From JACKAQ01 sp020634975 [NCBI: Calditrichia bacterium] (GTDB taxonomy: Bacteria; Calditrichota; Calditrichia; RBG-13-44-9), in the NCBI GenBank assembly GCA_020634975.1, contig JACKAQ010000001.1, positions 3,472,001-3,536,000 of the forward strand: a DNA stretch of 64,000 nt. Reading direction: 5' to 3'. The notes under the pieces were generated by a model, which was given only the letters and a program-made list of their open reading frames with translations, ran no database searches and was not told the DNA's origin. Each line of letters opens with the position of its first letter. Position 1 is the stretch's first letter. Of this stretch, positions 9,244 to 17,966 are shown piece after piece. A program made the translations under genes and the position numbers.

Positions 9244-9375
9244 CGTAGATAGCAACTTTGAAAGCTCACTTTAAATAATTTTTGTTCGTAAGACAGTCGT
9301 TATCTGGCGGCTCACCAAATGTAAAACAGCAGTTGAAATTGGAAAAGAAGCACATTTATAATTCGGAACGGAAAA

Positions 9376-10956
9376 ATGTTTGATCTAAACCATACCAGGG
9401 AGCAATTTCTATCTGAAATCAATGCCTCGGATCATGCGATGGATGCAAAAATAACCGATGTTGCAAATCCGGATTTTGAAACATCTGGCGAAGTCCATTT
9501 GCTGATCAAAGGACAAACGCCAGATGAACTGTTGCCGATTCTCTATGCTGCATTTGAGCGACGTTTTTCACATGTACCGCACGACCACTTGAAAAATGAC
9601 CTGCTGTATTTGTTGAAAAAAGGTATTGGTAATGCCTACAAATGGGGAAATCAAAAAGACCCATCCAAACAGATTGTGGTTGAAGCAGTTATCACAGATT
9701 CCGGTGCGTTTGTTCTGATTTCGGACGACGGTGACGGATTTGACGTAAAAAAAGTGATCAAACAATTCCGTAAAAAGGAACATTACTTTCACCATGGCGG
9801 TGCGGGAATTTATCAATTTGAAAAAACGAAATCACTGGTTAGCTATGCCAATGGCGGCCGAACACTCAAAATTCGTTTCTTATGTGCAACGGAGCCCGGT
9901 ATAGCAGCATCACCAGAGGAGACCGCAGCATACGGTTGGGCTGGCGATGAAATGTTTGTGGCTAATTTATTTTCAGAATATCGCCATACATTAAACTCAA
10001 ATCTAATACCGGACGGTTCAACATTAGTATACTGCAAAGTTTTTGTGCCGTACTTCCAAAAAGAGGAAGTTTTGATTAGCCATACACCGTCCGAAATTGC
10101 ATATGTCTTGCGGTATCGTGATGCAGCGACAGGAAAATCCCAAAATGTTTCGGTGACAGGCAGATTACTTGACCCTTCCGCCGTCCAAACTGATTTTTCG
10201 GTTGCAAGCCAGCTTAACAAGCATACATTTCATGCCGCGACAGCGTCGCAAATAGGCGTTCCGGAACCGGTTGCGATGTTTGAAAAGCCACCGCTGGCAC
10301 TGTACAACTTCAGTCCTGATAAATATTTGCGGAAACATGTTAAAAAAATATCATCCGATTTTGATGAGATGTCCAATATTATTCGCATGATTGCGATTGC
10401 ATTGCGCAAGTTTCACGATAGCAATATTGAGTTGGCGATTCATGAAACAAACAATGATACATTCTCACGATTCAGCGCCGCCAAAGATAGAATAATCAAT
10501 GCTTTAGCACAGGTGGATTTGGCAAAAGCCGAAAAATTCCAGCAGTTGTTCAACCAATTTGCGCTGCTGCGATACAAATTGCACGATGTTAAACCGGTAC
10601 CCACTTTTGGCGATTTTGGGTTGAACAATATTCTGATCGATGACGACCGGTTCTATTTTTACTTTTTTGACCAGTGCCGCTATGCGCATCCGGCATCGGA
10701 TCTCGGCGGATTTACCGCAGATTTTCTGCGTTTCATCATGTTGCGCGATGATGAAAATCCTGATTTTTATCGCGCCGGACGTGATGTATTCCTGAAAACA
10801 TATTTTGCCGGTGAAGTGCCGGAATGGCGGGAGGATATCCCGCTTTTCAAAGCTGGTGCTTTGACGTTACGATTGGATCAATTGCTCACCCGTCCCCAGA
10901 AAAAGTGGTTGCCGAAAATCGATTCGCTATTGGATCTTTACGAGCAGTGTGTCTGA
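9376..10956 (+). CDS. GHKL ATPase (RsbW-like) fused to an APH kinase-fold domain
   Basis: This is a 526-residue two-domain protein. Residues about 40-170 form a GHKL/anti-sigma-kinase-like ATPase: N-box LLKKGIGNAYKWGN (Asn86), G1 box DDGDGFD (117-123) and G2 box HGGAGIYQF (140-148). Residues about 240-520 form an APH-like domain with VLRYRDAATG (244-253) and the loop FGDFGLNN (411-418), which keeps Asp413 and the family Asn but has Phe for His. The metal-binding segment reads FYFYFFDQCRYAHPASDLGG, so alignment to LIDFD leaves Phe430 at the first Asp. I know no described protein with this pairing. It could be a phosphorylation sensor or switch for the locus. It has its own 270-base leader and lies 91 bases before the exporters. 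Confidence 0.75.
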   Translation: MFDLNHTREQFLSEINASDHAMDAKITDVANPDFETSGEVHLLIKGQTPDELLPILYAAFERRFSHVPHDHLKNDLLYLLKKGIGNAYKWGNQKDPSKQIVVEAVITDSGAFVLISDDGDGFDVKKVIKQFRKKEHYFHHGGAGIYQFEKTKSLVSYANGGRTLKIRFLCATEPGIAASPEETAAYGWAGDEMFVANLFSEYRHTLNSNLIPDGSTLVYCKVFVPYFQKEEVLISHTPSEIAYVLRYRDAATGKSQNVSVTGRLLDPSAVQTDFSVASQLNKHTFHAATASQIGVPEPVAMFEKPPLALYNFSPDKYLRKHVKKISSDFDEMSNIIRMIAIALRKFHDSNIELAIHETNNDTFSRFSAAKDRIINALAQVDLAKAEKFQQLFNQFALLRYKLHDVKPVPTFGDFGLNNILIDDDRFYFYFFDQCRYAHPASDLGGFTADFLRFIMLRDDENPDFYRAGRDVFLKTYFAGEVPEWREDIPLFKAGALTLRLDQLLTRPQKKWLPKIDSLLDLYEQCV

Positions 10957-11047
10957 CGAAGGTTGTTGAAAATTATGCTATTAATTACTGATTAATCAAT
11001 AGGTTGAGCGTTACGCGATTTGTGATTACATACGGAGGATGCCTTAG

Positions 11048-12970
11048 TTGAAGTTTTTTGAAGATTTGTCCATGCTGCGAAAAATGGGCAAAAAAAAGGA
11101 AAAAAACAAGATCGATTCCCGGGTGTTCTTTCGGGTGTACCGGGTGTTCGGTCGTCACTATAAGCCGTACATAAAAGTGTTGGTCAGTAGTTATATGTGC
11201 CTGTTTTTGTCAATCGGGATGGCGGTTTTGGAACCTTGGCCGCTCAAAATTATTCTCGATTACATTATTTTGGGCGAACCGATGCCAGCGATGCTTAGTT
11301 TTCTGGAACCGATAGTGCTCATCGAACCCAAACTGTTGCTGGCGTTTATGGCGTTGATGATTATTGTGCTCGCAACGCTCGGATCGATATTTTCGTACAT
11401 CAACAAATTTTGGGTGTCCAGCACCGGCGATCGCATAAATGCGGATATTCGCGAACGCACATTCGCTCAATTGCAGAGATTATCGCTATCGTTTCACGAC
11501 TCATCGCGGAGCGGAAATCTCATATATTTGCTCACGTCCGACAACGACCGGATGAAAAATTTGCTCATCAAATTTCCGCAGGATTTTTCGCAATATTTAT
11601 TTACCTACCTCGGCTATTCCATCATGCTGATGTTGCTGGACTGGAAGCTGGCGCTCATCGCGCTGTGCACCACGCCGCTGCTGGCGATTTTTACATTCAT
11701 GTTTGGCAACGGAATGAAAAAAGCGATGTCCCGCCGCCGCAAAGTGGAAGGCGAAGTGGCGTCGATTATTCAGGAAAATATGTCCTCGATGATGCTGGTG
11801 CAGGCGTACGGTCGCGAAAGCAGCGAATTTTCCCGCTTCGAAGAACAAAATCGCGCCAGCCTGAAAGAGAAACTAAAATTTTTGAAAATATTCAAATCGT
11901 ATTCGCGCGTATCGGATTTTATGATTGTCGCGGCGATTGCCGGTGTCCTCTATTTTGGCGGCGTGTATGCGCTCGGCGGTGTTATTTTGCCGGGAACGTT
12001 GGTGGTTTTTGTGGCTTATCTGCAACAAATGAACGGCGTTATCGAAAAGCTCAGCGAAGTATTTATGGATTTATCCAAATCGCTGCCCTCCGGTGAACGC
12101 ATGCTGGAACTTGTTGAAAATGATGATGTTGTGGCAGATGATACAAATGCCCAAACAGCGCCGGCGGTTCGCGGTGATGTCACTTTCGACAACGTCGGGT
12201 TTGCTTACCGGAACGGAAAACCGGTGCTGCAAAACCTCAGTTTCGATGTAAAAGCCGGGCAAACCGTTGCCCTCGTCGGGCACAGCGGTGCGGGAAAATC
12301 GACGATAATCAGCCTCATTTTGCGATTCTACGATCCGCAAACCGGGCAAATCCGCATCGACGGACAGGATATTCGCAGCTTCACGATCCGCTCATTGCGC
12401 GATCAAATCACCATTCTGATGCAGGATGTCAAATTGTTCCGCATGTCCGTCCGCGAGAATATTGCTTTCGGGAAACCGGATGCCACCGAAGCGGAAATTA
12501 TCCACGCTGCCAAACTGGCGGAAGCACACGATTTTATCATGAAAATGCCCAACGGGTACGATACAGTTATCGACGAAGGGGGCGACAATTTATCCGGCGG
12601 TCAGCGCCAGCGCATCAACATTGCCCGGGCAATTATCCGCAATAAACCGATTGTCATTTTGGATGAGCCGCACACCGGATTAGATGCCAAAACTGAATAT
12701 CTGGTTAACCAGGCCATCGAGCATTTGACTGAAGGTAAAACCGCGTTTATCATTGCACACAAGTTGCACAATATTATTCGCGCAGACAGCATTTTGTTGT
12801 TGGAAAAAGGGTTGCTCGCCAAACAAGGTACCCATCAGGAATTGATGGAAAACAGCCCCGAATACCGGGAATTTTACGAACTGCAGTTTATTTCCGGCAG
12901 CGCAGAATCCTCAGACAAAAAAGAAAAGAAAAACAAAAAAGATAAAAAAGAGAAGGCGTTAAAGGTTTAA
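11048..12970 (+). CDS. ABC exporter half-transporter (MsbA/LipidA-export-like), subunit 1
   Basis: TTG at 11048 lies nine bases after GGAGG. The 640 residues comprise a six-helix type IV exporter domain (about 40-330) and an ATPase domain: Walker A GHSGAGKS (411-418), signature LSGGQRQR (from 515), Walker B IVILDE (535-540), D-loop region PHTGLD where PTTGLD is usual, and switch His571 in AHKLHN where AHRLST is usual. The C-terminus is a lysine-rich tail (KKEKKNKKDKKEK). These changes beside a partner with canonical DEPTTALD and AHKLST suggest an asymmetric heterodimer. Its stop overlaps the next start (TAATG). Expected cargo in this context: a glycolipid or glycan intermediate across the inner membrane. 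Confidence 0.88.
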   Translation: MKFFEDLSMLRKMGKKKEKNKIDSRVFFRVYRVFGRHYKPYIKVLVSSYMCLFLSIGMAVLEPWPLKIILDYIILGEPMPAMLSFLEPIVLIEPKLLLAFMALMIIVLATLGSIFSYINKFWVSSTGDRINADIRERTFAQLQRLSLSFHDSSRSGNLIYLLTSDNDRMKNLLIKFPQDFSQYLFTYLGYSIMLMLLDWKLALIALCTTPLLAIFTFMFGNGMKKAMSRRRKVEGEVASIIQENMSSMMLVQAYGRESSEFSRFEEQNRASLKEKLKFLKIFKSYSRVSDFMIVAAIAGVLYFGGVYALGGVILPGTLVVFVAYLQQMNGVIEKLSEVFMDLSKSLPSGERMLELVENDDVVADDTNAQTAPAVRGDVTFDNVGFAYRNGKPVLQNLSFDVKAGQTVALVGHSGAGKSTIISLILRFYDPQTGQIRIDGQDIRSFTIRSLRDQITILMQDVKLFRMSVRENIAFGKPDATEAEIIHAAKLAEAHDFIMKMPNGYDTVIDEGGDNLSGGQRQRINIARAIIRNKPIVILDEPHTGLDAKTEYLVNQAIEHLTEGKTAFIIAHKLHNIIRADSILLLEKGLLAKQGTHQELMENSPEYREFYELQFISGSAESSDKKEKKNKKDKKEKALKV

Positions 12971-14859
12971 TGGCAGGGAAACAGAAAAATAAATCAGGGA
13001 AGTCCGAATCCGGATTTAACTACCGCACACTGATCCAGATTTACAAATCGTTCAGTAATATTTACCGACATCACTGGAAGTTGCTGCTCGTTTCGTACAC
13101 CGGACTGATTTCCAGAATTCTGGTTGCGTTGCTGTTGCCGTGGCCGATCAAATTGATTCTCGATTACGTTATTCTCAAAGCGCCATTGCCGCCGGAAGCA
13201 CAATTTTTGGTGCCGTACATCGGCAGCGATCTGATCACATTATTGCTTTTTCTGGTGGTCAGCTATGTGGTGTTGCGCGTCATTCAAATGATGGTTTCAT
13301 ACATGCATAAGGTTGGTTTGCTGACCGTCGGCGAAAAAATGACCGCAGAAATCCGCGAAAAAATATTCCGGCGATTGCAGTCGCTGTCGCTGTCATTCCA
13401 CGGAAAAAAGAGCTCGTCCGATCTGCTGTATCGATTGACATCGGACATCACCAAATTGCAAACCGTTCTGGTCATTTTTCCCGATACGATTATTCACCGT
13501 TTTCTGGTGATTTTTTCTCATTTGGGCATCATGTTTTATTACAATTGGAAACTGGCACTGCTGGCATCGGTGATTATCCCGGTGATCTATATTTACAACC
13601 GGATTTACGGCTCAAATGTGGAAGATGCCGTTGAAGAAAAACGTAAAAAAGAGAGCGATGTCAGCGAAGTGATTTCCGAAAACGTTTCCGCGATGGCGCT
13701 GATTCAGGCATACGGACGGCAGGACGACCAGCACACCCGTTTTTCTGAATTGAACCGCGCAGGGCTGGAACATGAGATTGAAGCGATGCGCCTGTCCAAA
13801 ATTTTCCAGCGATTGAACGATATTATCATGGCGTTGGGAATGGCAATTGTTGTGGCTTACGGCGGATGGCTGGTTTTAGACGGTGTGCTGCTGCCGGGAA
13901 CGCTGGTGTTGTTTACCTATTATGTGAGAAATTTGTATCGACCAATCCGCAAATTGGCGGAAATGATTCTGGAAATCGGCAAAGCGCAGGTTTCCGGTCG
14001 GCGATTGCTGGAATTATTTAACGCCCATCAGGAAATTGCCGACGCGCCAAATGCGTTGGAAGCGCCGCCATTCAGCGGACGAATGGCGTTCGAAAACGTC
14101 ACTTTCGGTTACGACACCAATAAAATTGTGCTCAACAATTTGTCTTTCACCGTGGAACCGGGCGAAACGATAGCGTTGGTCGGGCACAGTGGCGCCGGAA
14201 AATCGACCATTATTAATTTGCTGATGCGTTTTTACGATCCCCAAACCGGGCGAATTACTGCTGATAATCACGATATTAAATCATTGAAAATAAAAAGCTT
14301 ACGCGACCAAATCACCATTTTGATGCAGGAAGCGCAATTGTTTTACAAATCTGTTGCGGAAAATATCGCATTTGGAAAAGAAGGCGCGACCACCGAAGAA
14401 ATTATCCGCGCAGCGAAACTGGCACAGGCGCACGATTTCATCGAAAATATGCCCAACGGTTACGAAACGATGATTGAGGAAGGCGGCGAAAATTTGTCCG
14501 GCGGTCAGAAGCAGCGCATCAACATTGCCCGTGCGATGATCCGCAATACGCCGATTTTGATTCTCGATGAACCGACCACCGCGTTGGATGCCAAATCGGA
14601 ATCGCTGGTTCACGACGCGATAAATGTGCTCACCCGGGGCAAAACCACTTTTGTGATTGCCCACAAATTGTCCACCATTCGCGACGCAGACAAAATTTTG
14701 GTGCTCGACAAAGGGCAAATGGTTGGATTGGGCAAACACGATGAATTGCTGGAAAATTGCGAACCCTATCGCCAACTGTGTCGCTGGCAATTCGGTATGG
14801 GCATCGATACCGCACCGGAGCTTTCGGGTATCGCCGAAACAGCGCCGCTAAAGCCGTAA
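12970..14859 (+). CDS. ABC exporter half-transporter (MsbA-like), subunit 2
   Basis: The ATG shares one base with the previous stop, so the two halves are co-translated and most likely form one heterodimeric exporter. Of 629 residues, about 30-330 form the transmembrane domain and 370-600 the ATPase: Walker A GHSGAGKST (about 405-413), signature LSGGQKQR (from 509), Walker B ILILDE (529-534), canonical PTTALD, and AHKLST at about 570. Both exporters share the local motif LLPWPIKLILDY/LEPWPLKIILDY near helix 1, showing recent common ancestry. Cargo is not determinable from sequence. Confidence 0.9.
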   Translation: MAGKQKNKSGKSESGFNYRTLIQIYKSFSNIYRHHWKLLLVSYTGLISRILVALLLPWPIKLILDYVILKAPLPPEAQFLVPYIGSDLITLLLFLVVSYVVLRVIQMMVSYMHKVGLLTVGEKMTAEIREKIFRRLQSLSLSFHGKKSSSDLLYRLTSDITKLQTVLVIFPDTIIHRFLVIFSHLGIMFYYNWKLALLASVIIPVIYIYNRIYGSNVEDAVEEKRKKESDVSEVISENVSAMALIQAYGRQDDQHTRFSELNRAGLEHEIEAMRLSKIFQRLNDIIMALGMAIVVAYGGWLVLDGVLLPGTLVLFTYYVRNLYRPIRKLAEMILEIGKAQVSGRRLLELFNAHQEIADAPNALEAPPFSGRMAFENVTFGYDTNKIVLNNLSFTVEPGETIALVGHSGAGKSTIINLLMRFYDPQTGRITADNHDIKSLKIKSLRDQITILMQEAQLFYKSVAENIAFGKEGATTEEIIRAAKLAQAHDFIENMPNGYETMIEEGGENLSGGQKQRINIARAMIRNTPILILDEPTTALDAKSESLVHDAINVLTRGKTTFVIAHKLSTIRDADKILVLDKGQMVGLGKHDELLENCEPYRQLCRWQFGMGIDTAPELSGIAETAPLKP

Positions 14860-14899
14860 AGATAATATTTACAATGGTTGATCGCCAGATTTGATGGTC

Positions 14900-14919
14900 A
14901 TTCCTGCGGAGGCAGGAAT
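14900..14919. repeat. REP-like palindrome, 'ATTCCTGC' family, copy 1
   Basis: ATTCCTGC (14900-14907) and GCAGGAAT (14912-14919) form an eight-base stem with GGAG as loop, flanked by GTC and CTC. The form resembles the widespread TCATTCC..GGAATCTC extragenic palindromes. A degraded relative lies at 23703-23721. Confidence 0.5.
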
Positions 14920-14996
14920 CTCATCGAGTGATATTTAAGTGATTTCGAAAACAGTTTAACTATCAACATCAACGTATTTGGATTGCTATTTGAAAA

Positions 14997-16370
14997 ATGG
15001 TTAGAATTGCAAAACTACCCGCAGATAAAAAATTTCCTCAACTGGGATTGTTGACGGATATGAATGCCGCCAGGCGTTTTTTCCAGATACGATTGCCGGC
15101 ATTCGAAAGTGGCCAACTGGAAATTACCTACATAAAAATGTTGCGGTACCGCTATCTGCCCGGGCAAAACGCCTGGATTTGTTACGAAATGCAAATCACC
15201 GATCACGGCACCGGTGAAAAGGGAAAACAGATATTTTTCGGATATCTCGATTTGGCAAACGAGGCGTACCAAATGTATCGCCGGGCGTTGGAGCGTCCGC
15301 TGCTTACGCCAAAATATGGGCCTGGATTGTATTTTTTCCCCGATTTCGATATGGTTATGTGGGGCTTTCCCAATGATCCCAAATTACCCAGATTGCAGCG
15401 CATGCTCGATGAATCGACTTTTCGGAAAGTAATGCACGAATATCGCGAGCAGTTTCACATTCCGGCTGAGTTATCCGTTGACACCCTGAAAATCAAAATT
15501 GTCAAATACGTGCCGCAAACCCGTTGCACTTTGCGATACGATTACACGCTGTCGGACGGCAGCCATCACCGGATGTATGGCAAAATTTTTGGTCGGCGGG
15601 TCAATGCCGGGATTATTTACAACACCACGAAATCGCTGTGGGATTCAGAAATGAGTCGCCGCCGGCAGGTGTTGGTGCCGGAACCGCTGCTGTTTGTTCC
15701 CGAATGGAACGCCCTTTTTATGAGCGATTTGCAAGGAATAAACATGGACGAACGGCTGGACGAAATCGATCTCGAAAAAATTTGCGCGGAAACCGGCGCC
15801 ATTTTGGCGGGCATGCAGCAGGTGGACATTGGTGGATTGACCGAACGTTCCGATCGCCAAACCATGTTTCAGGTGGTAAAATCGCAGGATACACTCAGCA
15901 AATTTGATGCGCGATTCACCACCCGAGTTGATGCGATTACTGAAAAATTATTGGCGCAAATGCCGACATTGCCGCAGTTACCGGAGCGACCGATTCATGG
16001 TGCGTTCCGGCTCTCGCAAGTGTTGCTGGTCGAACAGCAGCTTGCGCTCATCGATTTCGACGCATTTCTGAATGGAAATCCCGTTTACGATGTTGCCAGT
16101 TTTGTGGCGCATTTGATGTATCTGCCGCTGCGCGACAAAATTACCGAACCGCAGGCGATGCGGGCGATCAACGCTTTTTGCGACGCCTATCGCGAAAATG
16201 CACCGTGGGGATTACCGGCGGATGTGTTGCACTGGCAAGTTGCCGCGCTGCTGATGGGCAAACAGGCCAAAAAATGCATCAAAATGGCGAAGAAAAATTA
16301 TGACGAAATGATCGACCAACTGTTGGAAATGTCCGAAAAAGTGCTCGATGAAAAAATCAAATTGATTTGA
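14997..16370 (+). CDS. APH-fold protein with duplicated N-lobe and no catalytic Asp (predicted pseudokinase)
   Basis: The 457-residue protein starts at an ATG with weak SD. It has two N-lobe-like segments: the first (about 40-140) has RYRYLPGQNAWICYEMQI and the signature FPNDPKLPR (124-132) but no ATP lysine (FFGYL at that place); the second (about 160-245) has VPQTRCTLRYDYTL and YGKIF with Lys196. One C-lobe follows. Its catalytic loop is HGAFRLSQ (334-341), with Ala where HGD needs Asp, while LIDFDAFLNGNPVYDVAS keeps the metal Asp. Phosphotransfer as known for the fold is thus unlikely; nucleotide or substrate binding remains possible. It is paralogous to the next gene, 28 bases on. Confidence 0.75.
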   Translation: MVRIAKLPADKKFPQLGLLTDMNAARRFFQIRLPAFESGQLEITYIKMLRYRYLPGQNAWICYEMQITDHGTGEKGKQIFFGYLDLANEAYQMYRRALERPLLTPKYGPGLYFFPDFDMVMWGFPNDPKLPRLQRMLDESTFRKVMHEYREQFHIPAELSVDTLKIKIVKYVPQTRCTLRYDYTLSDGSHHRMYGKIFGRRVNAGIIYNTTKSLWDSEMSRRRQVLVPEPLLFVPEWNALFMSDLQGINMDERLDEIDLEKICAETGAILAGMQQVDIGGLTERSDRQTMFQVVKSQDTLSKFDARFTTRVDAITEKLLAQMPTLPQLPERPIHGAFRLSQVLLVEQQLALIDFDAFLNGNPVYDVASFVAHLMYLPLRDKITEPQAMRAINAFCDAYRENAPWGLPADVLHWQVAALLMGKQAKKCIKMAKKNYDEMIDQLLEMSEKVLDEKIKLI

Positions 16371-16398
16371 TCCTAATTTTAATAATTACAGGGATTTG

Positions 16399-17895
16399 AT
16401 GTTGGAAAAATTACCTCTTGGACGTCCGGAAATTGTGGTAGAAAACGGAAAGCAAACAACGGTTGCCCATTCGCTGAAATTGAAATCGGCGCATATTGAC
16501 GACCGGTTGCTGCCGCTGTTGCCAACAGCAATGGATGCAGAGCAAATGCGCCAGCGGTTGGCGGAACATTTTCGCGAGCACCTGCCAAATTTCGAATTTA
16601 AGTTGAGCGAATGTCACATTCGGCAAGTGTATTATCACCCGGAAAAACAATGCGGGGTCAACTACCGTCTGGTGTTCGACAATGGTAACGGCACCGTGTT
16701 TCATGAATGGTTGTACGGGCTGATGATTCCGCAAGGCAGCGCAACCGGACGGTTCGAGCGGGCGGCAAAGCGCGTCAAAACATCGCGGGTGGTGCAGCCG
16801 TTTTTGCAGGATTTTCCGCCAGTCAGCCAGTTGGATGATTTGCAAATGATACTGTGGCTGTTCCCGCACGATCCCAAAATGAAACGCATGCCGGACGCAG
16901 TTGACCCGGGTTTTATGAAATCGCAAATTAACGAACATGCGGCGCTATTGCTCGATTTGCCGGAAGCTGAAGCCCGCAACTGGCGTTGCGACGAATTCTC
17001 GTTCGATCGCATCAAACACATGCCCGGCAAACGCTGCGTGCTCCGCTATCGCTGTCTGTTCGAAAGTGAATCCGGCGAAAAACGCCCGCTTACGTTTTTC
17101 CACAAAATGTATAGCGACAGCCACAGCCGGCTGTATTTCCAACTGCTGGATGCCGCGTACGAACAGTTGACCCATCGCAGCGGCGCTGTGGAAATCCCGC
17201 GTCCGTTGCGTTATCTGGAAGGCTACAATACGTTTTGGCAAGTCGATTGGGGCGGCACATCGCTGGTGGATATCTTTCGCAATTACGACAGAAAAGCGCT
17301 TTTTCCCAAACTGGCGGGCATTTTGGCGAATTTCCACAAACAGGCAATCCCCGAATTACCGGAAGGGCCGACTATCGAAAAAATGCTCAACATCGCCACG
17401 GAAGATGCCACGGTGCTGACCCATTATTTGCCGGAATACAATAATTTGACCGCCACCATTTTGTATTATCTGAACAATTCCGGGGTGAAATGGACAGGAG
17501 CGGACATCCCGAAAACACCGACGCACGGTGCCTGCCGTCTGGAGCAAATGCTCATCCGCGACACCGGCGAGATTGCGCTGGTCGATTTCGATGCATTTGC
17601 CAACGCCGATCCGCTGTCCGATGTTGCGGAATTCATGATTTCGCTGCAAATGTTGGGATTTTCGAGCAATATTCCGCATGACGAACTCCGCGATGCGGCC
17701 AATATTTTCTTCGACAGTTATGCCGCGCAAGTGCCGTGGGAGTGCCCAAAAAACCGGCTGGCGTGGTACGCACTGACATTTCTGATCACCAAAATTTTAT
17801 CACCGGTGAAACATTACGACGTCACCGCGATTCGCGAGATGCGCAAAGAAGTCGTGGACGTTGCCCGGCGCTGGCTGGGCCATTTGAAAATGTAG
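16399..17895 (+). CDS. APH-fold protein with duplicated N-lobe and no catalytic Asp (predicted pseudokinase)
   Basis: I start at ATG 16399, behind CAGGG; the TTG just before it is a poorer start. The 498-residue protein parallels its neighbour: first N-lobe about 65-170 with HPEKQCGVNYRLVF and the signature FPHDPKMKR (about 155-163), second N-lobe about 198-285 with MPGKRCVLRYRC and FHKMY (Lys236). The C-lobe loop reads HGACRLEQ (376-383), Ala again replacing Asp, while LVDFDAFANADPLSDVAE keeps the metal Asp. The same lesion in two paralogues argues for a selected non-catalytic function rather than decay. It could be a scaffold, sensor or allosteric partner of the active kinases. A palindrome begins directly after the stop. 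Confidence 0.75.
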   Translation: MLEKLPLGRPEIVVENGKQTTVAHSLKLKSAHIDDRLLPLLPTAMDAEQMRQRLAEHFREHLPNFEFKLSECHIRQVYYHPEKQCGVNYRLVFDNGNGTVFHEWLYGLMIPQGSATGRFERAAKRVKTSRVVQPFLQDFPPVSQLDDLQMILWLFPHDPKMKRMPDAVDPGFMKSQINEHAALLLDLPEAEARNWRCDEFSFDRIKHMPGKRCVLRYRCLFESESGEKRPLTFFHKMYSDSHSRLYFQLLDAAYEQLTHRSGAVEIPRPLRYLEGYNTFWQVDWGGTSLVDIFRNYDRKALFPKLAGILANFHKQAIPELPEGPTIEKMLNIATEDATVLTHYLPEYNNLTATILYYLNNSGVKWTGADIPKTPTHGACRLEQMLIRDTGEIALVDFDAFANADPLSDVAEFMISLQMLGFSSNIPHDELRDAANIFFDSYAAQVPWECPKNRLAWYALTFLITKILSPVKHYDVTAIREMRKEVVDVARRWLGHLKM

Positions 17896-17915
17896 CGGCG
17901 TTTCACGAAACGCCG
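17896..17915. repeat. Perfect palindrome of the 'GTAG' family, copy 1
   Basis: CGGCGTTTC and GAAACGCCG form a perfect nine-base stem with AC between them, preceded by GTAG (which contains the stop codon of the upstream gene). The copy at 59600-59619 has the same layout: GTAG, nine-base stem, AC loop, then TA. It may end or stabilise transcripts. Confidence 0.6.
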
Positions 17916-17966
17916 TAGAAAACATTACCGCGACACAATATTGAAAACAACGATAAAGGAATATCA

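Noticed and set aside
6608-17895. Aminoglycoside resistance genes
   Set aside because: The APH fold is shared with choline, sugar and other kinases. The loop variants (HGDxxxxQ), pseudokinase relatives and glycosyltransferase neighbours do not fit resistance determinants.
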